DNA from: Leishmania infantum JPCM5
Lineage: Eukaryota > Euglenozoa > Kinetoplastea > Trypanosomatida > Trypanosomatidae
Direction: 5' to 3'
NCBI RefSeq assembly: GCF_000002875.2
Contig: NC_009402.2
Coordinates: 314,501 to 378,500 of the forward strand
DNA length: 64,000 nucleotides
Under the pieces are notes generated by a model, which was not told the DNA's origin, ran no database searches, and was given only the letters and a program-made list of their open reading frames with translations. The number at the start of each line of letters is the position of its first letter. The stretch's first letter is position 1. This document shows positions 1 through 9,956 of the stretch, piece after piece. Position numbers and translations under genes: made by a program.

Positions 1-374
1 GGCGGCAGCGTATCGCGTTTGATGTATGTGGGTGCATGTAAGCAATCCCCACGGTCGTCAGACACACGCGCATTGACTGCTTGTGCTGCGGTGATCGCCT
101 CTCGTTGTTTCGGCTCTGCAAAGGTCAGGTGCGGCAGCTCGCTGCGTCAATACCTCCCTTCTTGATTGCGTTTGTATTCGGCGACAGTCGTGAAGAGGTC
201 TCAGCTTCCCGACCCCACCCCTCTCTTAGCCACCGCCGGCCCCCACCACCCACACACACACACACGCTCGCACCGAGGACTACGGTGACACAGCAGCATC
301 CTCAGGAGGAAGGGCCACAAAAAGCCATAACGCGAAGGGGGTTTAGTAAGGAAAGGCTCACAGGCACGACAGAG
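1..374 (+). other. 5' flank/UTR of the first gene
   Basis: No gene is supported here. The frame of the downstream gene is open back to base 81, but the translation is leader-like (Pro/His/Thr-rich from a CA repeat near 249-264) and lacks the character of the protein that begins at 375. A pyrimidine-rich run with an AG near 228 is a plausible spliced-leader acceptor, so most of this stretch would be removed or be 5' UTR. Confidence 0.55.
206..229 (+). promoter_or_regulatory. Candidate trans-splice acceptor for gene at 375
   Basis: A C/T-rich run ends in TTAG with AG at 228-229, 145 nt before the chosen ATG. It was picked by eye. Another AG at 202-203 is possible. Confidence 0.3.
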
Positions 375-3300
375 ATGGACAACCACAGTGCCGATGTGTA
401 CAGCGACGCGGCAGACGTCCTGAAGGTGCTGCACGACACGTTAGAGATGTACGTGTCTTCCATGCAAGACATTGAGGACAAGGAGCGCGGATGCAACACG
501 GCGTCGGCATCCGCGTCCTCGTCATCTCTCACCAACTCTGCAGCGATAGACCTCGCCATCACCCGACAGCACATTCAGGAAAATGTGCCGCGTTTGTTGG
601 GCGCGTGCGCATCTGTGCGGAGTATGTTGCGCAGGGTCGCTATGCTGCCCCGTCAGTCCTCGCGACGGAGTGACAGCGAGTCCTTGGGCACGTCTGACAG
701 CTTGGGCAGTTCCACCACGGCGGCAGAGCGTCATGAAGCCGTCCATGGCCTCATCACGCGAAAGCTCGGCGACGTCATGGAGAATGCACACATGATACGT
801 GGGCTCGTGAAGGTGCAGCAGCAACAGCAGCATCTCTTGCCGTCACACCTGTCTCGCGTGTCGTCGCTAGCCTCGCCGGACGACAATGACGGACCGCTTC
901 TCATGAAGCAGCTCATTCGTGTGACGCTGTACAATCTTGAGGACATGGAGCGGCTTCTACGCGCCGCCTACCCGGACGAGCTACCCATGGGCACGATGAG
1001 CTGGGGCGGCGACGAGGTCGAGGAGGCGGATAGGCCTACGCTGTTTTCGCACTCGCCACGTGTGCATCGCACGCTGACACGCTCGCACGGGCAACGTCTC
1101 GGCTATAACGGTGGCGGCACCGATCACGAAGGCCGCCGCGACTCCACTGGTTGCGCGCACAGCACCAGCAGCGGCGATGGTGGTGGAGTGAACTCATCAT
1201 TGGAGACGCCGCGCAGCTCCACCCACACGGCGCCATACGTGCGACGCAGTCCCTCTTTCGACCAGGCGAACCTTCTCACCAGCTCATGGGCGGCAGCCAA
1301 TCAAGAGGACCATGACGGCGACAGCGAAGCCGCACCGACAGTACGCCTGGCCGACACAACCCCCACGTCGCCCACCGGCGCCTACCCATCAGCATCTATT
1401 CTGGCGCGGTCGCAGCAGGCAGACCCGCTTTCGTCGGCGTCGTCTTTCGTCGCTTCGGCGCCGAAGCCGTCCTCGCCGCGCGTCCGCTTCGTCATTGGCG
1501 AGCCCCCTGATTCCGAGGACCAGGACTCCTCTATCTCCGAGTGTGCGCTAGCGCCCACGGCAATCCCGAAACAGTCCTCTCCTTTCGGCAGTAACCTGCT
1601 GTCAAACCCTGTGGTGCAGCTCAGCTGCGCTGACAACGGTAAGCACAGTTGCAACATCAGCGACAGCGGAAATCGCGCCGTCCTCTCTTCACAGTCGCTG
1701 CTGAGCGAAGGTGGCAGCACTGTGCAATCTGCCTCGCTGGGGCACCAGCGCCCATCGCTGACGAGTGCGCAGCACTTCTCGTCCTCTTCAGCAGCAGCGG
1801 CGTCGCTACCGTTGATGGAGGCGGAGTGGATGAACGCAGCCCCCATCATGCCCACGGTGTTCGAGGTGCGGCAGAAAACGGTGCCGTTCCTTGACAGATG
1901 CAGAGACCGAGCGCCTGACGACTCCGTCACTGCCTCAACGCGCAGCACGGCCACCACCGGCGGCTTCCTCGACTCTTCGGCGTTGCAGTTGGGCGACGGC
2001 GCGCCACCCCCGTCCCGTAATGGGAACAGCAGCGTCGGCAGCCGGGGAGGCATAGCCCGCGCGCTGCCGCCGCCCGTCGGGCTGCCCCCGCGGTCACCGC
2101 GCCGGCACGACCCGCAGCAGCTTGCTACCAGCCTCGCCTCCTCGTCTGGCGATCAGCGGCTACCGCCTACTCCAGACCCCGCTTGGGTGGACCCCAACAT
2201 GCGTGTGAGAACGTACCACATGCAACGGCTCCCGGGCGAACTCTGGGGCGTTATTATCGAGGGCCATCAAGCTAAGATGGAGTCCGCCTTCCGTGCGGAT
2301 GTGGTGGACCTGTTCAAATATGGCGAAGCGTCCCCGGCGCTGCGCGGCGAGGACGTGCACGAGGTATACTTCACCGTGGTAGGCACGGACCTGTACATCC
2401 GCATAGGGCTAGAGCATCTGTGCTCGATGGCGGAGTCCGAGATCAACACACGACTCAATCTCTGCTCGTACCCGCACATGACGGGGCTGTATGAAGAGTT
2501 CTTCAAGGCGCATCAGGCCAAGGAGCTCGACGCCGTCGAAGACAGCATAGCGACGCCGGACAGCGACACGCCGCGGTACAGTGACACGTATTCGAACGGC
2601 GGCGATGGCACAGGGGGAGACGGGGAGGAAAAGAGCGCAAGCGACGGTAGGGTTGGACAGCGCTCCTTGAGTCTCTCGAGTGATCTGAACGCTGCCGAAG
2701 CCGCCGCGGTCGACTCGGCGGCTGCCGCGCGCACACCACCACTGCTGATCGCAACATACTCGCGCACAATGTCGGTGGTGGGCGGCTCGGCAGCAACGTC
2801 CTGCGTCTTCACGCCGAACCTGAGAGCCGCCGTTGGTGAAGACAGTGGAGGCTTGGGCGAGACAGGGCGTGAAGCGTCCGCTTCCGTCGCCCCGTGTGCC
2901 CTCGTCAGCGTCGAGAACAGCACTCACCTCCGGGAAGGAGCCACATCGGTGTCGGCATCGCGTCATCCGCACACAGTGCGTATTCCTGGTGCGCGATGGG
3001 CACGTCTACTGCTCTCGCCTGTGCCGGAGAAGAGCGATCTAAAGTCCGCCTTCGTCCAAGACACGGGCGTCGCTCTTGGCGTGCTGCCGTCCGAGGCCCG
3101 CGAGGCGTGCCAGGAGGTGCGCTTCTCCTTTGGCAGCCTTGTCGTGGACTTTATGTGGGACAATGGGGAGCTCTACCCGGGCGCGGAGCCGCTCTCGGCG
3201 CCAGAGATTGACACAGCTCTGAAAAACTGCCTGTACCCCTCTGTGCGTGCCTTCTACACCAACGCCTGTGCCGCGCTCCACCTCGACGACGATCTCGCGG

Positions 3301-5597
3301 TAGTGCCTGCGGCGAAGCGCGCCAGCAGCACCGCTGAGTCTGTCGTCGTTCATCTCATCCTGCCGGATAAGTCAGAGCTCGACTTGGCGTCAGACACGGG
3401 CAGCTCGTTGGCGCTCGACATGAGCGGCAATGCAGAGAAAGGAAAGGCGGCATCGGTGCCCAAGTCGAGCAGGGAAGACGACCTGTCAACGGCACGCTTG
3501 CCCATGGCATCACAGCTGGCGCAGGCAGAGAAGGCACCGTCAACGTTTCCGTCTACTGCGGCGACGGTGCTCTGCGCAGCAGACAGTGCAGCGGCGGCGT
3601 CGCGGAAAGTGGCCTCTTCACAGCAGCAGCGAGGTGCCCCGCTACCTTCGTTTAATCGGACGGACAGCGCCATGTCGAACGCGTCAGGCGAGGCCGAACC
3701 CCGCGTTGCTGTTCCTCAGCCAACGGTCGGTTCCCACATACACTCTTCAAGAGGTCAGAAGCAGCGGCGGGTGCACTCACCAGCTGGCACACCTCGCGTC
3801 GGTATCCCCGCAACAGGTAACGCCAACGCCGCCGACTCTCGGTCCTCGAAGGCGACTGCGCGGCGCGCCATACCAAAGAGCTCGCAGGAGCCGGCAACAT
3901 TGAACCAATTCACCCTTCTCCACGGAGTGTCGGTTCAGGTGCTGCGTCAGTGGAACCCCGCGCTGGCGGAGTTGGACGCCGACGCCGTCATTCCGGCCAC
4001 CGTCACGGTGTACATTCCCCGCCTCTCGCTCTCCCCCAGCCGCGCACGTGGGCAAGTGGGGCCAGGCGTGACCTCCGAGGCCGGGCGCCACCGCCACCCA
4101 ACCGGCTGTGCCCTTGTAGACAAGACAAGCGATATTCCTCACCGCCGCACGGCGCGCCTCCCGACACCCGTTGCTTATCCAAACGCCAAGGTGACCGCAG
4201 CAGCTGCAGCATCACGCGCGGTATCGATGCCCGCCTCCCCATCTCACGCGGTAGCTTCTCCGAAACCGCCGGCACAGGCGAGCGAGCCGGAGAAAGCGAA
4301 GAGCAGCACCATCATCACCATCTCCAAGGAGGACAACACCCCCGCTGTTGTCACGCCGAGCAGGCCACCACCACTCTCCGTGGAGGACGTCGAGAAGTGT
4401 CGCTCCTTTCTCACTCTACCCACGTTGCCAAGTGCAACGGTGACCTCTGCCGCTCCAGCCGCAGAGCTGGCTCTGCCTGTCTCTCCCTTCCCCATGACGA
4501 CGTCTCACTCTGCCTCCCCAGTCCTGGAGACACCGGCAGCTGCAGGCGCCAAGGTGCCACCTGGTGCTGTCAACGCGGCCGTGGCACCCGCTCAGCCCGG
4601 CGCCGCCTCCACCAAGCCGACGGCGCCATTTTCGTCTGCCGAGCAGGCCCTGACCGCAAGGAGCACACGCGAAGTGGTGCCGCAGGCTCCACAGCCTGAC
4701 GAGAACACGGCGGCCGTGGCGACGGCGGGAAGTCGAGTTCCGCCGGCGCACACGGTGTATCAGCTGCTCAAACCGCAGACCGCGCAAGTCGCTGAGCCGA
4801 GGGGGATCGAGGCGCTCTTGGTAGCTCATAGCGTCCCTCGCCTGCATCTGGACGGAGTGGCGTTCAAGGCCGCTGCAGCTGCTGACGACGTTGCTCGTGG
4901 CTTCGCTGTTGGCGAGGACCACGTCGACCACGAGAACCACAAGGAAGCAGTCGAGGGGTCGGCGATGCTGTTGGAGTGGGACCTGGGCCTGCGCCTCGAC
5001 AATCTCACGGTGGTGCAGGTGCGGCGCGGCTCTGTGGCTGCGCGAGCCAACGTGCAGCCCGGCGACACGCTGCGCACGATGAATGGGCAGGCGCTTCTCT
5101 GTCGAAGCGACTTCGAGCACGCCATGGCGCAGCAGCTTCAGCAGTACCGAAAGGGAAGTGAAGAGTGCACATTGTTCGTAACGGCGATGACCAGCCGCGG
5201 CATCCCTACAACGTATCGTCTTCGTCTTCCGGCTCTTCGCCGCGACGGCGCGACGGCGCAGCCAGATCAGCCACTGGCAGCGCAGCAGCAGGTACAGCCG
5301 CCCCCACGAAGGGCAGGGCCCCTCTCCGCACGGATGTCAGGTGCAGCGAGAGGTGCCCCGCAGCAGCAGCGGGGACTGCAGCCCGCTACTCAAAGCTCCG
5401 CGAGAGTGCCAGTGGCAAGGGCAGCGCCGGCATCTGCCCGCACGCCCGTGAGCAGTCTCGGTGCGGCTGCGCGGGTGTCGCGCGTAGTTCCGATTAACAC
5501 GAACGCGGTGCTGTTGTGTACTATGAAGCCGCTGGACACGATCCGCACTTCTTCGATCGATGCAGGTGGTGCTGAGTCCTTGCCAGGGTCTGCATAG
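375..5597 (+). CDS. Large modular protein: two FAZ1-like domains, LysM-like segment, PDZ-like domain
   Basis: This encodes 1740 residues of unknown function. I chose the ATG at 375 (MDNHSADVY...), where an ordinary helical N-terminus begins; the open frame upstream reads as leader sequence. Seen in order: a helical N-terminus (1-200); Ser/Pro-rich linker; domain A at about 610-712; domain B at about 868-968; a LysM-like segment at about 1175-1219 (HGVSVQVLRQWNP followed by a VYIP ending); Ala/Pro-rich linker; a PDZ-like domain at about 1530-1620 (RRGSVAARANVQPGDTLRTM); and a Gln/Arg/Pro-rich tail. Domains A and B share a pattern: a P-G-x-x-W start, an F-x-x-D helix, E-V-x-F, an aromatic/aliphatic strand, E-I-x-T-x-L, then C-x-Y-P. 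This matches what I remember of the trypanosomatid FAZ1-type conserved domain, which suggests a cytoskeletal or flagellum-attachment scaffold. That role is inference. No signal peptide or membrane segment is evident. Confidence 0.85.
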   Translation: MDNHSADVYSDAADVLKVLHDTLEMYVSSMQDIEDKERGCNTASASASSSSLTNSAAIDLAITRQHIQENVPRLLGACASVRSMLRRVAMLPRQSSRRSDSESLGTSDSLGSSTTAAERHEAVHGLITRKLGDVMENAHMIRGLVKVQQQQQHLLPSHLSRVSSLASPDDNDGPLLMKQLIRVTLYNLEDMERLLRAAYPDELPMGTMSWGGDEVEEADRPTLFSHSPRVHRTLTRSHGQRLGYNGGGTDHEGRRDSTGCAHSTSSGDGGGVNSSLETPRSSTHTAPYVRRSPSFDQANLLTSSWAAANQEDHDGDSEAAPTVRLADTTPTSPTGAYPSASILARSQQADPLSSASSFVASAPKPSSPRVRFVIGEPPDSEDQDSSISECALAPTAIPKQSSPFGSNLLSNPVVQLSCADNGKHSCNISDSGNRAVLSSQSLLSEGGSTVQSASLGHQRPSLTSAQHFSSSSAAAASLPLMEAEWMNAAPIMPTVFEVRQKTVPFLDRCRDRAPDDSVTASTRSTATTGGFLDSSALQLGDGAPPPSRNGNSSVGSRGGIARALPPPVGLPPRSPRRHDPQQLATSLASSSGDQRLPPTPDPAWVDPNMRVRTYHMQRLPGELWGVIIEGHQAKMESAFRADVVDLFKYGEASPALRGEDVHEVYFTVVGTDLYIRIGLEHLCSMAESEINTRLNLCSYPHMTGLYEEFFKAHQAKELDAVEDSIATPDSDTPRYSDTYSNGGDGTGGDGEEKSASDGRVGQRSLSLSSDLNAAEAAAVDSAAAARTPPLLIATYSRTMSVVGGSAATSCVFTPNLRAAVGEDSGGLGETGREASASVAPCALVSVENSTHLREGATSVSASRHPHTVRIPGARWARLLLSPVPEKSDLKSAFVQDTGVALGVLPSEAREACQEVRFSFGSLVVDFMWDNGELYPGAEPLSAPEIDTALKNCLYPSVRAFYTNACAALHLDDDLAVVPAAKRASSTAESVVVHLILPDKSELDLASDTGSSLALDMSGNAEKGKAASVPKSSREDDLSTARLPMASQLAQAEKAPSTFPSTAATVLCAADSAAAASRKVASSQQQRGAPLPSFNRTDSAMSNASGEAEPRVAVPQPTVGSHIHSSRGQKQRRVHSPAGTPRVGIPATGNANAADSRSSKATARRAIPKSSQEPATLNQFTLLHGVSVQVLRQWNPALAELDADAVIPATVTVYIPRLSLSPSRARGQVGPGVTSEAGRHRHPTGCALVDKTSDIPHRRTARLPTPVAYPNAKVTAAAAASRAVSMPASPSHAVASPKPPAQASEPEKAKSSTIITISKEDNTPAVVTPSRPPPLSVEDVEKCRSFLTLPTLPSATVTSAAPAAELALPVSPFPMTTSHSASPVLETPAAAGAKVPPGAVNAAVAPAQPGAASTKPTAPFSSAEQALTARSTREVVPQAPQPDENTAAVATAGSRVPPAHTVYQLLKPQTAQVAEPRGIEALLVAHSVPRLHLDGVAFKAAAAADDVARGFAVGEDHVDHENHKEAVEGSAMLLEWDLGLRLDNLTVVQVRRGSVAARANVQPGDTLRTMNGQALLCRSDFEHAMAQQLQQYRKGSEECTLFVTAMTSRGIPTTYRLRLPALRRDGATAQPDQPLAAQQQVQPPPRRAGPLSARMSGAARGAPQQQRGLQPATQSSARVPVARAAPASARTPVSSLGAAARVSRVVPINTNAVLLCTMKPLDTIRTSSIDAGGAESLPGSA

Positions 5598-6737
5598 GGG
5601 ACAGACCGCGATGGCAGTGCGTCCAGCCGCACGCGAGCGTACGTCTCGTAGGCGATAGTCAGCATGTACAACAGGGCAGCAAAAAGGCACAAGTGGTAGC
5701 GGGGAAGAAAGCAGTGATGCAGCCGCATGCTCGGTGCTCCTGTTGATCATTCTCCATGCACGCTCGCCTCCCTCCCCTCGTTGCCCGCGCCCACGCCACC
5801 CCTCAGCGTTTGGCTCGCATATATCGCTACTCGTGCCGGTTGTGTGTCTCTTCCATCCGCTCGCCGCCACATGCCCCAGTGATGCTTCGGATGTTGTGCG
5901 TATGTGCGCGCGTTTCTTTTTCCATGTGAGCGTACTGCACCGGATCAAGAAATCAGGAACACTTCTTCCGTACGAGCGCAACTCTACCTCTCTCTCTTTG
6001 TGTGTGTGTGTATGTCACAGTCGGTCGAGTGGCCGGCACCGGTGCTCGTCACGGCAGCCGCCTACCCTTACGCGCTCTTCCGTCTCGCTCACCTCACCTC
6101 CTGTCTCCACACCCGTCCTCTTACACGCGTGAGGAAGAAGAGAAGAACCACCACCGACACACTAACCGAAGTGCTTGCATGCGTCTGTCCCATATTTGCG
6201 CGTTGCTGTGACCGCTCACCTACATGGTGTCCCATCTCTCCCTCTCCTGTGCGACCGCCTTGTCGGTGGGCCGTCATCGGCGCCGTGGGTTTTCACTCGC
6301 CACCCCCCCTCCATCCCAATCCTTCGCGCACGCACGCACACCATAAACGCATGTGGGCAAACGCTGAGAACCGCGAGCGCAGTACACGGACGCACGCGCT
6401 CATTCCTTCGGCATCAGACACAGGAGCGACTGCAATTCCTCCCGTGCCCTGCGGCGGAGTTTTGAAGAAGCTGTCCGTTGGCCTCTGCTGCCTCCACTCA
6501 GTTCTCAGCGACCACGCTTCGGAGTCGCCTTCGCCTCCCCCACCCCCCCCACCACACCTCATCGAAACAAGAATACATATATATATATCATAGGCAAGCC
6601 GCGGCTGTGTGTGCGAGCGACGAAGGCGGATCTTGACTTTCCGGGTAAGCGCCTCCCTAATACTCGGCAGTAGCGAGTTTCTTACCCCTTTCTCTCTTTT
6701 GTTTCCTTCCTCTCAGCACGAGTCGCTCCCACTCACC
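5598..6737 (+). other. Intergenic: 3' UTR of first gene and 5' region of RPB5
   Basis: This spacer holds no supported gene. It has a short TG run near 6000-6012, C runs near 6302 and 6537-6550, an AT-rich TA repeat at 6577-6588 and a strong pyrimidine tract just before RPB5. Open frames here are Pro/His/Ser/Cys-rich products of simple sequence. Confidence 0.7.
6680..6716 (+). promoter_or_regulatory. Trans-splice acceptor for RPB5
   Basis: A run of about 34 nt that is nearly all C/T ends in TCTCAG (AG 6715-6716), 21 nt before the RPB5 ATG. It lies downstream of the in-frame ATG at 6609, so that longer start should be absent from the mature mRNA. Confidence 0.65.
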
Positions 6738-7457
6738 ATGCCAGCCATCGGACAAGAGAAGCTGGAGTTCCACAAGTGCTTCCGCATTCTGCAGACGTCA
6801 GCGGAGATGATGTCGGATCGGAAGTACAAGGTGGCACAGCATGTGGTTCCTAGCTCCCTCGGCGAGTTCATTGAGCGTTACGTCGAGGAGGTGGAGGTGA
6901 CGGAGGACGGCGGCGCGGCGGTCGGCGGTGGCCCTAACGATGCCCCGCCCCGTCGCAAGCAGGTGATTCGGCGGGACAAGATGACCCTGGCATGTGAGCG
7001 TGAGGTGGGCGAGGGCAACACGCTCAAGGCGGTCGTATACTTCTGCCCACCAAACCACCTCTCGTCGGAGGTGGTAAAGAAGATCGCTGAGGATGCGCTT
7101 AATGAAGGCTATCAGCGGGTCGTGTTCGTCACACCATCGAAGCCGAACCCGATCGTGCGCAAAACGATGGACACGTACAACCGTAGTGAGCAGGACCTGC
7201 GCTTCGAGCTGTTCGAGGAGGATGAGCTCTCTGTGAACATCACCCATCACGAGCTAGTGCCGAAGCACTCGCCGCTGTCGGAAGAGGAGCTCACAGACGT
7301 GCTGCAAGCTCATGCACTGGAGCTGAATCAGCTTCCTCGCATCCTGTCCACCGACCCTGTAGCTCGCTACTACGGACTGAAGCGTGGCCAGGTAGTCCGC
7401 ATTGAGCGTAAGAGCATGTCAGCGGGCCTCTACGTGACCTACCGGCAAGTCGTGTGA
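6738..7457 (+). CDS. RPB5: RNA polymerase subunit RPB5 (canonical copy)
   Basis: This encodes 239 residues; RPB5 proteins are usually about 210. RPB5 is a shared subunit of nuclear RNA polymerases: an N-terminal jaw domain contacts downstream DNA and a C-terminal domain docks on the largest subunit. The C-terminal domain is textbook: ITHHELVPKH, then QLPRI, DPVARYYGLKRGQVVRI and a final SAGLYVTYR. The N-terminus (KCFRILQTSAEMMSDRKY) fits the jaw domain start. A Gly/Ala-rich insertion at about 59-75 and a basic patch separate the halves. I chose the ATG at 6738 because the splice acceptor lies only 21 nt upstream. In trypanosomatids RPB5 is assigned to polymerases II and III, with a paralogue, RPB5z, in polymerase I. 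This copy is the more conserved of the two here, so I call it RPB5. Confidence 0.93.
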   Translation: MPAIGQEKLEFHKCFRILQTSAEMMSDRKYKVAQHVVPSSLGEFIERYVEEVEVTEDGGAAVGGGPNDAPPRRKQVIRRDKMTLACEREVGEGNTLKAVVYFCPPNHLSSEVVKKIAEDALNEGYQRVVFVTPSKPNPIVRKTMDTYNRSEQDLRFELFEEDELSVNITHHELVPKHSPLSEEELTDVLQAHALELNQLPRILSTDPVARYYGLKRGQVVRIERKSMSAGLYVTYRQVV

Positions 7458-8115
7458 AGTTCGCGCATGCGCTACTCGGCACTCGTAGCACGCACGCATG
7501 GACGTCTGTCTGTCTGTGTCTGCGTGTGTCTCTCTCGACTTGCGTGGCTGATGTGCGGCATCGCCCGCCTTGTGTTTGGGGTGGTTTGTGTCTTCACGCG
7601 CGCGTTGCTCGCTGTGTGAGGTGTGGCGTTAATAGGCCCTCCCTCTGTCTACTCGCTCCGTAACAAGCGTACATTTTGTGCCGATGTGCATCTACGGTAA
7701 TCGCGGGGCTTCGTGTGCGCCCTGCAGGTGCTGTACGTTGATGCATATGCTGCTATCGTGCGGTTCCGGCGAAGAACTGCCGCGCCAGCGTCGAGCAAGA
7801 CAGAAAACCAACTCGCCAAGCACGCACACGAAAGCCCAGTGGCGGGTCGCGTCCGATGTGGTTCGAGTCTGCCGGCAGTAGCGGGCCTCCACCAGCACCA
7901 ACACCGCCGCCTCACCCACTGTCTCTGCTTGCAAACTCGACGGGCACCTGTCGTTCTGCCTCTCTACGCTCTCTCCATATTTCTATCGCCCCTCGAGGCA
8001 TACACACACGCGCATACACGCTTGTGCACTGGCGCGACGCAACGATCGATAATCGAGGCACAAGAGAGGCTGGCATAGCTCTACCTTGAGTTGCACCTCC
8101 CTCCCTCCTTCTGTC
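7458..8115 (+). other. Intergenic between RPB5 and RPB5z
   Basis: This is a 658 bp spacer without a gene. It has CTGT repeats near 7502-7516 and pyrimidine-rich sequence near 7944-7994. No sequence similarity to the flanking genes was noticed that would betray a recent duplication. Confidence 0.7.
7944..7997 (+). promoter_or_regulatory. Candidate trans-splice acceptor for RPB5z
   Basis: A pyrimidine-rich stretch ends at AG 7996-7997, about 118 nt before the ATG. Later AGs before 8116 are possible because the tract strength is modest. Confidence 0.35.
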
Positions 8116-9144
8116 ATGTCGTCCATTGAAGAGCTCAAGGTGGTGCGGTTGTTTCGCGCACTCAACACGATCATCCAACTCTGCCACGACCGCGGCTACG
8201 TCATTCGACACCCGTCGGCGATCGCCGAGGCGGTGCAGAACCCCGAGCTCTACGACGACGAAGAGGGGCTCGACCATGACTGGTTCTTGCGGCACTTCGT
8301 CATCTCGCCGGGCCGCGCGGCGCGCAGCACACGCGCGAAGCAAAGCGGCGATGGCGGCAGCAGAAGCGGCCCCGGGCGTGCAGCGAAGAACGAGGAAGAT
8401 GGCGGCGGCGCCGACAAGCCGGGCGAGTATGATGTGGCAGTGGACGAAGATGAGGTGCTTCGTCGTGCAGCCAACGGAGAGTGGGTGTGCATGCGCAACG
8501 CCATGCGGCTGACGTGCTCCGTGGACCCACGCCGCGCAACACTGGCGTCGAGCGTCGTCACGGGGACACCAACGAACAAGGCGCCCTCTTCTGCGCCTGC
8601 CGTGAAGGCGGAGCCGAAGGATGACGGCGGCGGCGTGCCCTACGCTGTGGCAGCGGCTGCGGTGGACGCGAAGTCGAAGGAGAAGGCGGCCAAGAACGCC
8701 CTCATGGTCTTCTTCTCGGGTTCACCGAAGCTGAGCATAAAGGAGGTGCATTCGTTCCGCGAAAAGGCGCTCAAGAAGATGGCGTCATCGATGATCATCG
8801 TGACGAACAAGATCGACCCCGGTGTGCGCATGGATGTGCAGGAGCTCAGTGGTCGAATGGATGAGGCCACAGGAGCGGAGCTGCTCTCCATCCAAGTCTT
8901 CGAGGAGGAGGCGCTGGCATTCAACGTCGTGCGCCACGAAACGGTACCGCGCCACGTCGCCCTCACGCCCGCTGAGGCCGAGGCGTTCCTGGCGGAGCGG
9001 AAGCTAAACGTTGCCCAGCTACCCCGCATGCAAGAGAGTGACCCTCTGGTCCAGTACCTTGGCCTGCAGCGCGGCAGCATCGTCCACATCACACGCGAAG
9101 GCAAGCAGAGCGGCCCGTACAGCATGTACCGGCACGTGATTTGA
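8116..9144 (+). CDS. RPB5z: Divergent RPB5 paralogue (RPB5z, probable RNA polymerase I subunit)
   Basis: This encodes 342 residues, about 100 more than the neighbouring RPB5. The N-terminal jaw domain is present (VVRLFRALNTIIQLCHDRGY). The C-terminal assembly domain is recognisable but altered: VRHETVPRHVALT, QLPRM, DPLVQYLGLQRGSIVHI and SGPYSMYRHVI. Between the halves lie low-complexity charged/Gly/Ala insertions at about residues 73-118 and 146-195. The ATG at 8116 gives a typical jaw start; the frame is open only ten codons further and without an ATG. Kinetoplastids carry a second RPB5, RPB5z, reported in the polymerase I enzyme. I assign that name because this is the divergent copy. Which copy goes with which polymerase is established knowledge for the family and was not read from this sequence. 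Confidence 0.88.
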   Translation: MSSIEELKVVRLFRALNTIIQLCHDRGYVIRHPSAIAEAVQNPELYDDEEGLDHDWFLRHFVISPGRAARSTRAKQSGDGGSRSGPGRAAKNEEDGGGADKPGEYDVAVDEDEVLRRAANGEWVCMRNAMRLTCSVDPRRATLASSVVTGTPTNKAPSSAPAVKAEPKDDGGGVPYAVAAAAVDAKSKEKAAKNALMVFFSGSPKLSIKEVHSFREKALKKMASSMIIVTNKIDPGVRMDVQELSGRMDEATGAELLSIQVFEEEALAFNVVRHETVPRHVALTPAEAEAFLAERKLNVAQLPRMQESDPLVQYLGLQRGSIVHITREGKQSGPYSMYRHVI

Positions 9145-9956
9145 GGCCGCGTGTCTGCCAACGCACATGTGCGTGACTTGTCCTCTCTCTTTCGTCGTGT
9201 CTATGCGTCTCACCGCATCTTAATCTTGTTTCTTCACCACCGGTTAATCAGTGAAGGCACCCGTCAAGTGCCTTGCGTATGCGTTTCTGGTCCTAAGCTG
9301 CCTCACCCCACGCGCATGCATGGATGTGTGGTTACGCCCCATCGTCGGTGGCTTGCAAGCACGCTTGCCGACAAGGCTAACGCCTCCAAGTGCGGGAATG
9401 CACACGCCGCATGTCTATGTGTGCACTGGAGAAATAGGAAGGAGAGCCGCGTAGCAATACCACGATGGGTGCGATGGTCCCAGCTATTTGCGCTCACCGA
9501 CGCAGTTTATGCAACTGGGCGGTGTGGCGCGGGGACGGCAGAGGGATGATGTGGCACAATAGCCAAAAGAACAGTGGCCACGGTGCGTGCACGCCAGTTG
9601 GCACACGCGCGCTGCCCCCCTCTCCCACTCTGCAATCTCCGCGTAGGCCACCAGTGACCCCACCCACCCACCCCCTCTCGCCGTTTTTTCTACCTCTACC
9701 GCCCTCGCCATCTTAATCTCTCCGTCTCTCTCTCCTCTGTCGCTTCACCCTCGCCCTTCCTTTCGGGCCGCGCATTGGAGGGGATGGGATTTTACGTGCG
9801 TGTGTGGGTGTGTGCGGCGCCTCAGTCGGTACGCACGACTCTTTTCGAACACGCGCACCGTCACGTATTCGCAATCCGCGTCGCTCGCGCCATCAGAAGC
9901 GCCTGTTTATTCTTGTCTAACTCTCCCCGCGCACCAGGCCTTCATTTCAGTGCGTC
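9145..9956 (+). other. Intergenic between RPB5z and the uS8m gene
   Basis: This 812 bp spacer has no supported gene. It contains a strong pyrimidine tract at about 9713-9770 and a second at about 9905-9930, so the downstream gene has two reasonable acceptor regions. Confidence 0.65.
9905..9950 (+). promoter_or_regulatory. Candidate trans-splice acceptor(s) for uS8m
   Basis: A T/C-rich run is followed by AG at 9936-9937 and again at 9949-9950, giving 5' UTRs of 19 or 6 nt. An alternative is the longer tract at 9713-9770 with AG at 9779-9780, which gives a UTR of about 176 nt. Confidence 0.4.

Noticed and set aside
5904..6593. + frame of 229 codons upstream of RPB5
   Set aside because: Pro/His/Cys-rich translation of spacer, ending in a TA repeat; not gene-like.
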